DNA of 64,000 bases from Crambe crambe (taxonomy: Eukaryota; Porifera; Demospongiae; Poecilosclerida; Crambeidae), in the NCBI GenBank assembly GCA_963924555.1, contig OZ004585.1:8634556-8698555 (forward strand), given 5' to 3'. The first letter of the stretch is position 1; each line of letters starts with the position of its first letter. The translations under genes were made by a program, and so were the position numbers. Under the pieces are notes generated by a model, which had not been told where the DNA came from, did no database searches, and saw only the letters and a program-made list of their open reading frames with translations. Positions 1 through 10,800 of this stretch are shown here, in pieces.

Positions 1-275
1 CAACCCCCTGAAATGGAGACACCTCTGTATACAGTAGAACCCCTCTATTCCAACCCCCTGAAATGGAGACACCTCTGTATACAGTGGAACCCCTCTATTC
101 CAACCCCCTGAAATGGAGACACCTCTGTATACAGTGGAACCCCTCTATTCCAACCCCCTGAAATGGAGACACCTCTGTATACAGTAGAACCCCTCTATTC
201 CACCCCCTGAAATGGAGACACCTCTGTATACAGTAGAACCCCTCTATTCCAATCCCCTGAAATGGAGACACCTCA
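1..275. repeat. Minisatellite, about 50-bp unit, just over five copies
   Basis: Head-to-tail copies of a unit of about 50 bp beginning CAACCCCCTGAAATGGAGAC, with near-identical copies differing mainly at AGTAGAA versus AGTGGAA. The array probably continues beyond the left edge. Each unit contains CAGTGGAACCCCTCTATTC, the same word that marks the dispersed repeat family seen elsewhere in the window, so the array looks like an amplified piece of such an element (inference). Confidence 0.9.
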
Positions 276-1759
276 TGTGTGCCATTCCTGTATGTGTGTG
301 ATTATGAAGTGTTTGTTAATTAAAGGGTGTCCTCTGCTCATTTCAGGTGTGAGTTGGTGTTCACTTTAAGAGGGTTGGAATAGAGCACTAAAATATGCTC
401 CATTGTGCTATGTAGATACTGTCTGTTTCACACTTTGCAGATTCTCCAATTAAGACTTCCCCTCAACCTGCTGAAAGACCCGGACGTCTCTGCTTATTAC
501 TATAATGTAATAGCTTCTCTTTGGTTGTATCTACTCACTTGCTGACCTATGCCACCTCACAGTATTTACAGTGGGACTGCCAACCAAATCAAAACAATGT
601 GTACCAATCTCCATTGACATTCTTCCTGTTTTGCTTGTATGCAGATCAGAAGCTGAAGAGCAGGGTTGACACTGTTATGTATGCTCTGTGTTTATTATTT
701 TAATGACTTGATGGCCTGGCGCGCGCGCGATATATACTCAGCTAGCTATCGCGCGCTAGCTAGCGCGCGCTATAGCTCTGGCGACGTCGACCCTTTACCT
801 CCAGGCTTGCCCCCTTTCCAAGATGATTGAAGGATCAGTCCGCGAGACTACTCCAATTCAGAGTCTATCAACGATGAAGTAGAAGGGGTGGAGAGTAAGT
901 TTCTGGTGGAATTTTCCCTTCAAATTCATAAAAGGTTTGTGTTTCATGCTTACCCACAACTTTGCAGGTATTTTCTTTAAGTGTCTTATGGGTGGAGCCA
1001 TCAAAATTTGAGTGGTCAGGCAAAGTGTACCACTTCAGGGTGGACTGGCACAATTGTTTGCATGGTGCATACATGCTTCCATGTCCTTTTTGGTGCATGC
1101 AGTTACAAGGACCTAAGAAACCCGATCCTATACAATTTATGCAGTTGTGTAAATCACGGTATCCAGTCCATCACTGATGACCTGGATCTGCCATGATGAA
1201 AATGATGAAGACACATCCTGATTCCAGTTCCATCCCAGTCTTCCTCGTCCCCCCAGTTCCAGTCCTGGACCCAACCAAGGTCTCCTCAAGGTTTTCCTCC
1301 AGGAAGGTCAAAGGACAACTGTAAAGACACTTCTCTATTCAGGACACCTCTATTCAGGAATTCAAACTAGATACCTCTACACCTCCGTATCCAGGACATC
1401 ATTTTCCTGATCCCAAAAGAATCCACACTGAGCTTTTCATGTAGATCCTTACTAAATACTATAACAGTGCATATGCTGTAGTACATGCAGTATATGGTGC
1501 AGTTATGAGGTTGTCTACCCTTTACCAGTATTTATCACATAGATAGGTCAAAGGTCATAATACAGCAGGGTGACCCTTTACCATATATAGGTGTGAGATG
1601 GATATTGTTACTACCAGCGTTGTAGTCCATCTTTTGCAGCTACTTGGACGATGTTCGGTATGAAATTAAGTCAAGACTTGAAAATTACTATGGTCACTTC
1701 CAGTCTTAAGCTATTATGGTGTCACTGAACTGAATGACTTTCAATGGACTATCCTACAG
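276..1759. other. Non-coding stretch upstream of the first supported Raf exon
   Basis: No exon here can be tied to Raf. Short AG-bounded open stretches near 441-508 and 642-690 have no good donor or conserved sequence. 720-775 is an alternating GCGC/TAGC-rich palindromic patch. About 775-852 begins CTGGCGACGTCGACCC, ends CGCGAGACTA, and resembles the foldback element at 13110. The Ras-binding and cysteine-rich domains expected upstream of the Raf linker are not visible in this interval and presumably lie to the left of the window. Confidence 0.5.
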
Positions 1760-4700
1760 GATTTTCTCTCTGGTCAAAACCCACCATCTGCGGTCCTCAC
1801 TCCTCCCTCGGCCACACCAACCCCTCTCCCCACCATGTCCTCCAAATCCGCCTACCCTAACATATCTGGTCACATGGAACAGATCAGGCAGTCCTCCAGA
1901 TCAGAACCAACCTGCCCATAGGTACACAATCAACACCCTTAAGGGTGACATATCCGTGAAATATATATTGAAACGTCCATATCTTCATTACACTACCTCC
2001 TGGAAGTCTTCTATATATGGGAGTGGTAGTAACTCAAACACTATTGAAAAGTTCTCAAAGAGAGCTCTCTTTTGAGACCTTGTGGAATGAAGATATGTTA
2101 TTTTATCCACCTTAAGAGTTAAGGGTTATCACTGAGCATCCCTTAACATGAGACCATAAGCATGCTAGATTTAGTATGCTATTATACTCTCTTTTAGGCG
2201 AGTTTCTAGAGAACGTTCGATCTCCACTCCATCTATCTTCAACTCCAGCACTGCATCCAGTGCTTCCAACTCCAGAGACCACAAGGGAGATGACCCACGC
2301 TTCACTAGAAGTACCTCTCCTCACATCCGCACCATGGGGGCAGTCACCCCCACATCCTCCATACTGGAACCAAACAGGTTGGAACCAAAAACTTTAATAT
2401 AGTCATCTTTTCATTTGTACATACATACATACATACATACATACATACATACATACATACATACATACATACATACACACACATACATACATACATACAT
2501 ACATACATACATACCTACATACACACATACATACATACATACATACATACATACATACATACATACATACATAGTCCTGGGATGAGTATACTGAGTACAC
2601 CACCAGTATCAGCTGCAGGCTAGCTACATTCCTGGGGACGTCCCTTCTCGTTATCTGCGGAGCAACCATATGCTGCGCCATCCCTCCACGTCCTCTCTCT
2701 CGCTGGACCAGAATGCCCCACCCTCACAGGTGGACAACGGGATCGGTTCTGTTTCCAGTGGGAGCAGGAGTGGATCCAGAAAACATAAAAGAGTGGTAGG
2801 TCACACCTCTCAATCCAGTCAATTAGGACATAGTCAATTTCCTTATAAGGAATCAATCCCCAGTTAACGATTTCCTTATAAGGAAATAACCCGCCAATTA
2901 ATTATCTAATTAGCCCACAGGGTGCAGGACATCCAACCAAAATTATTTATTTATTTGCCCTCTCTGCTGTCCATAGGCTAGTAGCAGTAGCTTGGACCAC
3001 CTCCAGGCACATGGCGTTAACAGTGATGAGCGTAACGATCATCGCAGTTCCATGGACAATTGTGTCCACCCTCGATCAGAGAGAAAAAACTCTGGAAACT
3101 TAACAATGGGGACTAGTGAACGAACAAAGAGATCATCTCTGGAAAGGTAAAGTTCTTATTTTTAATCATGGAAGGATTTATTTATTTATTTATTAAATAT
3201 TATATTTTCTCTAGGCGTAGTTCATCTGGGGAACATTTTTCTGTCATGTCAGAGAACCACAGTCTTAGTCCTAGTCCTGGAGCTCTTGGGATGACGAGCA
3301 AGGGCTCTTCTGTTTCCAACACTGACGTGACTTCCACTAATGGGAGTGTCACTGGGAGTCAACACTCGGGAGGAGGGAGCACGTCCTACCACAGTAGCAC
3401 ATTGCCCCATCTTAGAAAATGCAGAGGAAAGGTTGCCACGGACGAAAAGACAAAGAAAGTACGACTATATTCAGTTTACAGTGGAATTTCTCTCTCTGAT
3501 AAGTAAAAGCCTCTTGTGCTGGCTAACTGAGACTACCATGTGGATTAAGTAATCCCTGAAATAAAGATATAACCTCCTCCGAAAGTGTCCTGATTAGAGA
3601 GGTGTCCTGATTAGAGAGGTGTCCTGATTAGAGAAGTGTCCTGATTAGAGAGGTGTCCTTATGAAGTATGAAATTATTGTACAATTCAGGGTATCCACAT
3701 TGAGAAGGGGTGCATTCACCCACCACTTGAACTTTGATACTTTAGCTGAGGGTGTTTTATTCCTCATGTTCTAGAAATCCAATCGAGATTCTACAGATGT
3801 TTGGGAAATCCCTTACCAAGACATAGAAATAGGGAATAAGATAGGATCTGGATCATTTGGTACTGTCTTCAAGGGGAAATGGCATGGTAAGTCCATCCAG
3901 TATTTTTCAGATTATGAAATGTTCTGGTAATGTTGAATGATGCATGACATTGACATCCCTTCAGGACCAGTAGCTGTGAAGAAACTGAATGTGACAAATC
4001 CTACAGAGCAGCAGTTACAGAATGAAGTGGGTGTGCTAAGGTTGGTGGTACTGTAGGTTAGAACTCCACCCCCTTTATGTACAACTCCCTTGTGCACTTT
4101 GGACGTGATAAAGGAGGATATGAATAAAAGAACGTGTTGGTCATGGGACCACCATTATTGGAATCATAGACACTGATTGCATTCCAATTCAATGACTATA
4201 CATATACTTTTAAGCCACCTGTGTATGAATGTGTACCGTTCAAAGCAGCCTCATTTTTATTTGCTACTTTTGGAACCATAAAAATTCTCTCCCACAAAAA
4301 ATTATAATGTTACTCCTCAATCCTTTTGCAGGAAGACTAGGCATGCGAACATTCTCCTATTCATGGGCTGGACATCTCTCCCCCAGATCACCATAGTGAC
4401 CCAGTGGTGTGATGGCTCCACCCTCTACAGACACCTTCACGTCATGGAGACACGCTTCGAGATGTACCAACTCATAGACATTGCTAGACAGACTGTTCAG
4501 GGGGTCGAGTAAGTCGGATTCTAATTATGTTACACCGTATTCACAGTATTCCTTCCCTCATTTGCAGTTACTTGCATGCTAAGAATATCATCCACAGAGA
4601 TCTCAAATCAAACAGTATCCTTTGAATCTTTTGCTCTGTATGTTTATCTGTATTTTATCAGCCATTATATGGGATAGCCACACCCCTTAACCACACCCAC

Positions 4701-7222
4701 CCAGACATCTTTCTGCATGACGACTGTACAGTTAAGACAGGAGACTTTGGATTGGCCACCGTTAAGACTCGCTGGAGAGAAGGAGAGAAGGTCAGGCAAC
4801 CGACTGGCAGTATTCTATGGATGGTCAGTCTTATAGCCTCTCTAATATAGACATTTTAATTGCAGGGGAACCTTGGGACCCATCCTTTATAGAGAGGTTG
4901 GAGGTTATTTTGTATTGAGTGTGTATTTTCCTTTGTTGAGAGGTTTGTCCTGCGGTTTCACTGTGGTTCCTAAAATGTCTACTGAGAGGTACTACTATGT
5001 CACTGATGATATCCCCCTCCAAATTACTCGTTACTTTTAGGCCCCTGAAGTGATTAGGATGTCAGAACCAGACCCTTACACTCCATATTGTGATGTATAC
5101 TCGTTTGGAGTGGTCATCTATGAACTCATCACTTCACAACTCCCTTACTCTCACTGTATGCAAGAAAGAGACTTGGTAAGTGGAATCATAGATATAAGAG
5201 GTTTTACGGGATTGGAAACGCCCAATGAACTGCACAACCGAGGCGCGTTGACAGATGCGCACGCGCATGCAGCATTAATTATATTAATGGCCGTGAAAGG
5301 AGATCAATATTCACTCCTTTCAAGGCAGTTAAAGTGATGTTCTGCCCCTACAGCTCATAGAATAGTACAAGTAAGCTAAGGGGAAGGTATTGAAGAAGTG
5401 AAGAGTCAGAGAGTTGAAGTTGGAGAGTCTGAGGAAGGAAGTTATTAATTATTCATAACTTTTTTCCTTGTAATTATAACTATGAGTACCTATCATTGCT
5501 CATTATACACTAATTTTATGTGATTGATTTGAAAGAAAGGCCAGAATGACTTTTGGCATTAAAATTAGACATAAATTCATCATTATTATAGCTAGATAAT
5601 TTTGCCCCAAAGTTATCCGCCAGTTTCTGCTCAGTTCTCCCTCATCAGCATTATTGCAATACTTCCAGCTTTTGGCTGTTGGGTTTTGACACCATCCACC
5701 TCAAGAATTCGGCTCAGTCAGCTGTCCTGTGGACCCTATGGATATTAGGGGGGAAATATAGTAAGCTTGCCATCTCCATAGGATGACTATTGTATAGAAA
5801 ACGAATGCACCAATTCCATTTACTGTTCTATCCTTTCCCTGAAATAACTAATACAGTTGCAATATTGTTAATCTATTTCTTGGGAGAGGGATTACAGTTT
5901 TAACACCACTTGCAAATGCTAGAGACAATATATGTCAGCTTATACAAAAACTAACATTACTATTCCATGTAGCTAAAGTTTACATGCCTTTTGATCAGAA
6001 AATGGGCAACAGCAATTGATTCTATCAAGCGTGAGAGGGATTATAGTCCCATTAACCACTACAGTAGTATTTGTAGGATTAAACTTGAAAATCTGAGCTA
6101 AAATTTATTTCATACAATAAATCTATGCCCTAGTGTATTATAGTATCATTGGCATAAGTCTTACCTCATGGATCTTGTCAGAACAGCAACTTTGACAAAA
6201 GTGCTATGTCATTCAGCTGTCAACGCGCCTCGGTTGTTAGTTGCTAACGAGAGCACGTGATCCGTTTCCAATCCCGTAAACCTCTTATATCTATGGTGGA
6301 ATACAGTGATTACTTCAATTGAGTGATGGTATGTTATCTTGAATTTAGATTTTGTTTATGGTTGGACGTGGTTTTCTGAAGCCAGAACCCACCAATGCTA
6401 GGAAGGACACTCCAAAGGCCTTCAAGCAGCTGCTGATTCGCTGTTGTCAATACAAAGCTGAGGACCGCCCACTTTTCCATGAGGTAGGTATCCAGCGTTT
6501 TGGAAAATATCACTAAATGCTTTCCCTAGCCCCGTGATCTCATTTTTACCAACCCTCCCACCCAAGGACGGTTCATTTATACCTGATGCTTTGTACCATG
6601 GCTATAATCAGACCTTATTAGACTATGCTTACCAAAACTGATTGGTCAACCTGCAGTGATAACAGTCTGCTATCGGGTCAAAAGGTCAAATGTCTGATCA
6701 TGATTTGCTTTGGTCTGACAATAATGCATCCCATTGCACTTAGGAATGTATCTATTTAAAAGCCATATCATAATATGGCCCATCAATTCTTCTCATGGTC
6801 TGACATTTTACCAGATCATTTCAAAAGAGTTATAATCCTCACTGGTCAACTGGCAGGATTCTATTTCACTTGTAGAATCACACCTTGCAGCACTTAGAAT
6901 CGTGCTCTGGAGCACTTAGAAAACGTGCATTTTGAAGTACCATAGCAACTAATATTTACTAAAAGAAGAACCTATTCCTTGGGGCTTTGTCAATAGGATT
7001 GTATGCCTATGACCATGCTATTACATGTAGATCCTGGTTGACTTGGAGACGCTGGCTGATAACATGCCAAAGATCAAGAGAAGCAGTTCAGAACCATACT
7101 CCTTGCACTACACCTATGCCACACTGGAAGACACGTACTCTAAATCCCCACGTACTCCAATTCTCATCCAAGATGCTCCTGTGACTCTAACTTCAGACAC
7201 TTTCCAGTTCACTACTGATTAA
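1760..7222 (+). CDS. RAF: Raf serine/threonine kinase, 5' partial (linker plus complete kinase domain)
   Basis: MAP3K that relays Ras-GTP to MEK. The 13 exons read 1760-1921, 2198-2377, 2624-2795, 2977-3146, 3215-3458, 3775-3886, 3965-4040, 4332-4508, 4568-4614, 4705-4823, 5041-5175, 6349-6483, 7031-7222, with all phases consistent and about 639 residues visible. The linker carries the 14-3-3 site RERSISTPS (CR2 RSxSxP). The kinase domain shows [11 protein letters not shown], catalytic lysine [34 protein letters not shown] and APEVIRM, so it is an active Raf and not a KSR. The tail has a second 14-3-3 site (RSSSEP) and SPRTPI, which resembles the feedback-phosphorylation motif near the B-Raf C-terminus. 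RBD and CRD are missing from the window. Exon 1760-1921 is the weakest: it was chosen because its phase joins the CR2 exon. A 1.1 kb element sits in the intron 5176-6348. Confidence 0.93.
2419..2573. repeat. (CATA)n microsatellite
   Basis: About 155 bp of CATA tetranucleotides with a few CACA and CCTA interruptions, lying in the Raf intron between the CR2 exon and the next linker exon, roughly 50 bp before the acceptor at 2623. Confidence 0.95.
3585..3658. repeat. 17-bp tandem repeat, four copies
   Basis: Tandem GTGTCCTGATTAGAGAG copies in the Raf intron immediately before the first kinase-domain exon. The motif resembles the CTCTAATCAGGACACC repeats near 14.93-15.03 kb on the opposite strand, so both may derive from the same dispersed family. 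Confidence 0.8.
5187..6295. mobile_element. 1.1 kb inverted-repeat DNA element in a Raf intron, non-autonomous
   Basis: The ends are inverted copies: CATAGATATAAGAGG at 5187 and CCTCTTATATCTATG ending at 6295. The match continues through TTTACGGGATTGGAAACG with one indel. A second 20-bp inverted block (5235-5254 against 6217-6236) lies further in. The element is flanked by a perfect 7-bp direct repeat GTGGAAT at 5180-5186 and 6296-6302, the expected target-site duplication. It is about 1109 bp with no transposase-like reading frame. A second copy starts at 62923. The superfamily is not identified. Confidence 0.9.
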
Positions 7223-7871
7223 GGTTTTGTTGTTGTTTTCATAAATCATACAGCAATTATTTTTGTTTGTGTGAATCAGATTATTTTTGTCATTACATTG
7301 GAATTGGATTACCGAATGTTGCACAGAACATTTCTTTTACTCAAACATCTTATTTTCTGTACAAATTTAATGTTTTTGTAGTGATCTATGTACTTATTGA
7401 TGTAATTAAGTGTCATGAGTTTTTAGCAAAATAATAATCATTGCACTTCAGAGTCATAAACACTGGGTGGGGCTCCACTATTCCAGTGATCACCAACCAC
7501 TGACTACTAAAGCCCTACAATGCAATCGGAATGTAATTAAAAAGCCCAATTTGAAGTACAGAATTACTGTGACATCAAATAGGTACCTAGGAGGCAGAAG
7601 ATACACATGTCCCAAAAGAGAATACTTTTGGGGATAACTGTTTGGTCTCATTATTATTTCAATGATAACTTTCATTGATATAGCCATTGCTCCTCATTCA
7701 TCCACTGTTATTGTATCCTTACAACTATACAGGAAAGGGAGTGGCCAAGTGACAATCTATATTAAGGGTCCCCTCCATGGTTTATAATTAGATGCTCGGT
7801 AGTAGGAGCTGAATTCCATTTTAGGATGAAAGCTATTTTTAGAGATCAAGGATTGGGGCGTAAAGAAAGAG
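7223..7871. other. Raf 3' flank and intergenic region
   Basis: AT-rich sequence after the Raf stop codon, presumably 3'UTR followed by the promoter region of the next gene. No canonical AATAAA was found with certainty and no open frame here looks coding. Confidence 0.6.
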
Positions 7872-10800
7872 ATGTCGACATTTAATTTTGAAGAGGTTGG
7901 TTACTAAAGATTAATGGTTTCTAGTTCACATGCGCAGATTATAGCTAGTAGGCGCGCGACTAAAGGCAGCTGTATTTCATTCTATAATGGCCATTGAATC
8001 GTAATATGTTGTTGTGTTACTTTAGTCCCAAGTCTCTCTCTATAGCTAGACTACTAGCTTAGTCCATTGCTATTCTAACATGGCTGTTGTGACTCGGTTT
8101 GTTTCCTCACATACAGTGGCTCCAGAATGCTACTATTGAGGATTTAAAGGAGGTGAGTTGTTATGAAAATAGCTGCTGTGTTGTTGTGTTGGTCCAGTAT
8201 CTCCAACAAGACCCTCTAGACAGTCACTGCCAGCACCTTAGGCCCATAGCAACAGTAGGCCATTACATAGCAACAGTGTATAAAGAATGGGGGGTGCTCG
8301 TATGCAGGGATGGGTTGTTTGTTGGAATGCTGGACTACTCAACCTTAAAGCAGCTACCTCCAGCATATGTGCCCCAATGTTTCATGGGCACACCTCATCT
8401 GGCATGTCTGCTACCGGCTACTAGACCCCTGTCGATTTGTATGGCAATATGCTGACTCAGCAAAATTCCTTGACATGTCTGCTGGGGGAAGTGTGTGAGG
8501 TCCATCAACTCATGCACCCCTAGACTCTATTAAGCATTAAAAATAACGAAGATTCTCCACCTTTGGAGTTTGCAGCTAAAATGGCTTGCATACTAGACCC
8601 CTGCTCAATTTTTTTCAGGCCATTGTACTTGCTCACGAGTCTGCCGAGGGAAGTGGGCGGGGCATAGTGACTCGTGGACCCCTTGATCTTATAGAGCATG
8701 ATTTACTCTACACATTCTCCAAGTTTGGAAGCCGTAGCTCACATGGTGTGCGTGTGGTGGTTTTTTTTTGTGGTGCATGATGGCTGTCTTTGTGTGTTGG
8801 TTGTATGGTTGTCTCACCTTCTCTCTCTCACTCCTCACAGGGGAAGGCAGCCCTTCAGTGGAATATAGAGGGCTATGAACAGGTGAGTGATGAGTGTAGC
8901 AGTGGTGTGATGAGGGCGTGGCATGTGGCCCAGTCCATACCTGATGTGTGTTCCATGTGTGCAGGAGATAGCTAAGTGGAAGAGGGAGCTTGCTCAGCCC
9001 TCCCTGTCTTCAGATAGGAAACAATTCCTGCAGGAGCAGGTTCAGTGGAGGGAGACATACATCAATGACAACAAACAAAAGATTCTTGCTATTGATAAAG
9101 AATTAGTCAAGCGAGAATTAGCCCTCAGGCAACTTGATTGTAAGTATAGAGATGTTCAACCACTTAGCACTAATTAGATAATGTAGCAGTACATGTTCTA
9201 AATATAGATAATAGCCCAGAGCTAAAATAACGGTGTTCGCTCAGTAGCGATATAATTAATAGCCCTTAGGAAGTAATTAGTGGTTAATTAAAAGTAGGTG
9301 AAATTAATTAATGTTAAAAACGGGTATAACTTTTGAAGGGAAGGTGCTATAGTTCTAAAGTAAGGACCATTCTGCTCAGAAAAATTTTCTCTTTCTCTGT
9401 GAGACAGTTAACATTGTCTAAGGAGTGTGCCAGGTGTGTAATAACCCATTTTGACCAAAATTTAAAGCTGTTTTGTCCATTCTTGAGCATTGTTGGCATT
9501 GAAATGAGTTAGTACTTCAAGTTAGAACTGAATATGGTACTAGTGGTGGAGGGAAAGAGTCATGGCTGCTGAATGGTTCATCTTTGTATTCATTTCCATT
9601 AGCTACTCCCCCTGAACCTTCCCCTCCTCTTTCTGCCTCCTCCAACCCTCCTCCTTCTGGTGATAATGGTAAGTTGTGGCTATTAAGTGCTCATAACTTG
9701 CAGTTGGTGGTTTAGGTTTATGGGTGGTTATAATACTTTAATTATCATAGCTGTCTCTCCACCTGCTGAGTCTGACGAGATTCAAGAGTTCTTTAAGGAA
9801 ATAGAAAAGCACATCAAAAGAAGTGGATCCATCGACCGATTACTGGCACACCTGGTGTTCGTAGGCCTCCCTGGTTCGGGAAAATCCACACTCATCGCTC
9901 GACTCTTGAAACTTCCTCAGATTGAAAAGTTGCTGAAGGCTTCTCCCTCCACTGGTGTCATGAATGGCATCATCGCTGTGGATGTTGTTGACGACAAAGC
10001 CTCCATGCACGCTGCCAACATAGGCAACAATGAAGACTGGAACACAGTCGAATTCGGCATCAGCTGCCTGCGACAGATGGGCGTGAAGTGTTTCGTTACG
10101 TTTGAAGACGGTGAGAGTGTCGGTGACCCCCAAAAGCCAAGCAAGTCTCCAGCGAAGTGCAATAATGGAAGCGGTAGCAGTCGACGTGATTCACCACCAC
10201 CAACCACTTTGTCCAATGTTCGAAAGATTCTGAAAAAGGAGGGAAAATTCACGAGCATTCGTCCATTTCTGGAGAATAGGATTTCTTTGTACCTGTCGGA
10301 CACAGGTGGCCAGATAGAGTTCCAAGAATTGCTCCCTCTTTTGGTAGCTGGTCTTGCCATCTTTGTCTTTCTCTTCCCTTTGAATGTCAAATTGACTGAT
10401 TGTTTCAGGATCAGTTATCGAAAGGAAGACGGGAGTGAGGACAACTGCTACACCTCATCCCTGACCATCAGAGAAGCTCTCCTGCAGACGTTATCCAGCA
10501 TCGACGCCATGAGGACAGACACCTCCATTGCAAAGCACAAGCCGTACGTCTTCATAGCAGGCACCCACAAAGACTGCCTCGTGAAAGAGGTTTGTGGACC
10601 TGCATTCATCCAAGACGAAGCCACCGCCATGGATTTGGAAGACGTGATAAAGAAAGAAGCTGTCGTCAACAGGAAAATAGCAGAAATTGATGACGAGATC
10701 AAGTCACTCATCAAGGAGCACAAGTACGACGACTTGGTCGTTTATGCCAATCCGGATAAGAAACAAGCGATATTCGCTATCGATAATACAATGGAGAGTG

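Noticed and set aside
962-1196. Cys/His-containing plus-strand frames considered as the Raf cysteine-rich domain
   Set aside because: The cysteine and histidine spacing does not match the C1 domain pattern, and no consistent splice sites surround it.
2403-2681. Minus-strand frame of repeated Cys-Met-Tyr-Val over 2419-2573
   Set aside because: Product of the CATA microsatellite, not a gene.
8155-8618. Open stretch at about 8200-8455 as an extra exon of the GTPase/Death gene
   Set aside because: It has an acceptor-like start but no convincing donor, and exons 8117-8152 and 8619-8747 already join in phase without it.
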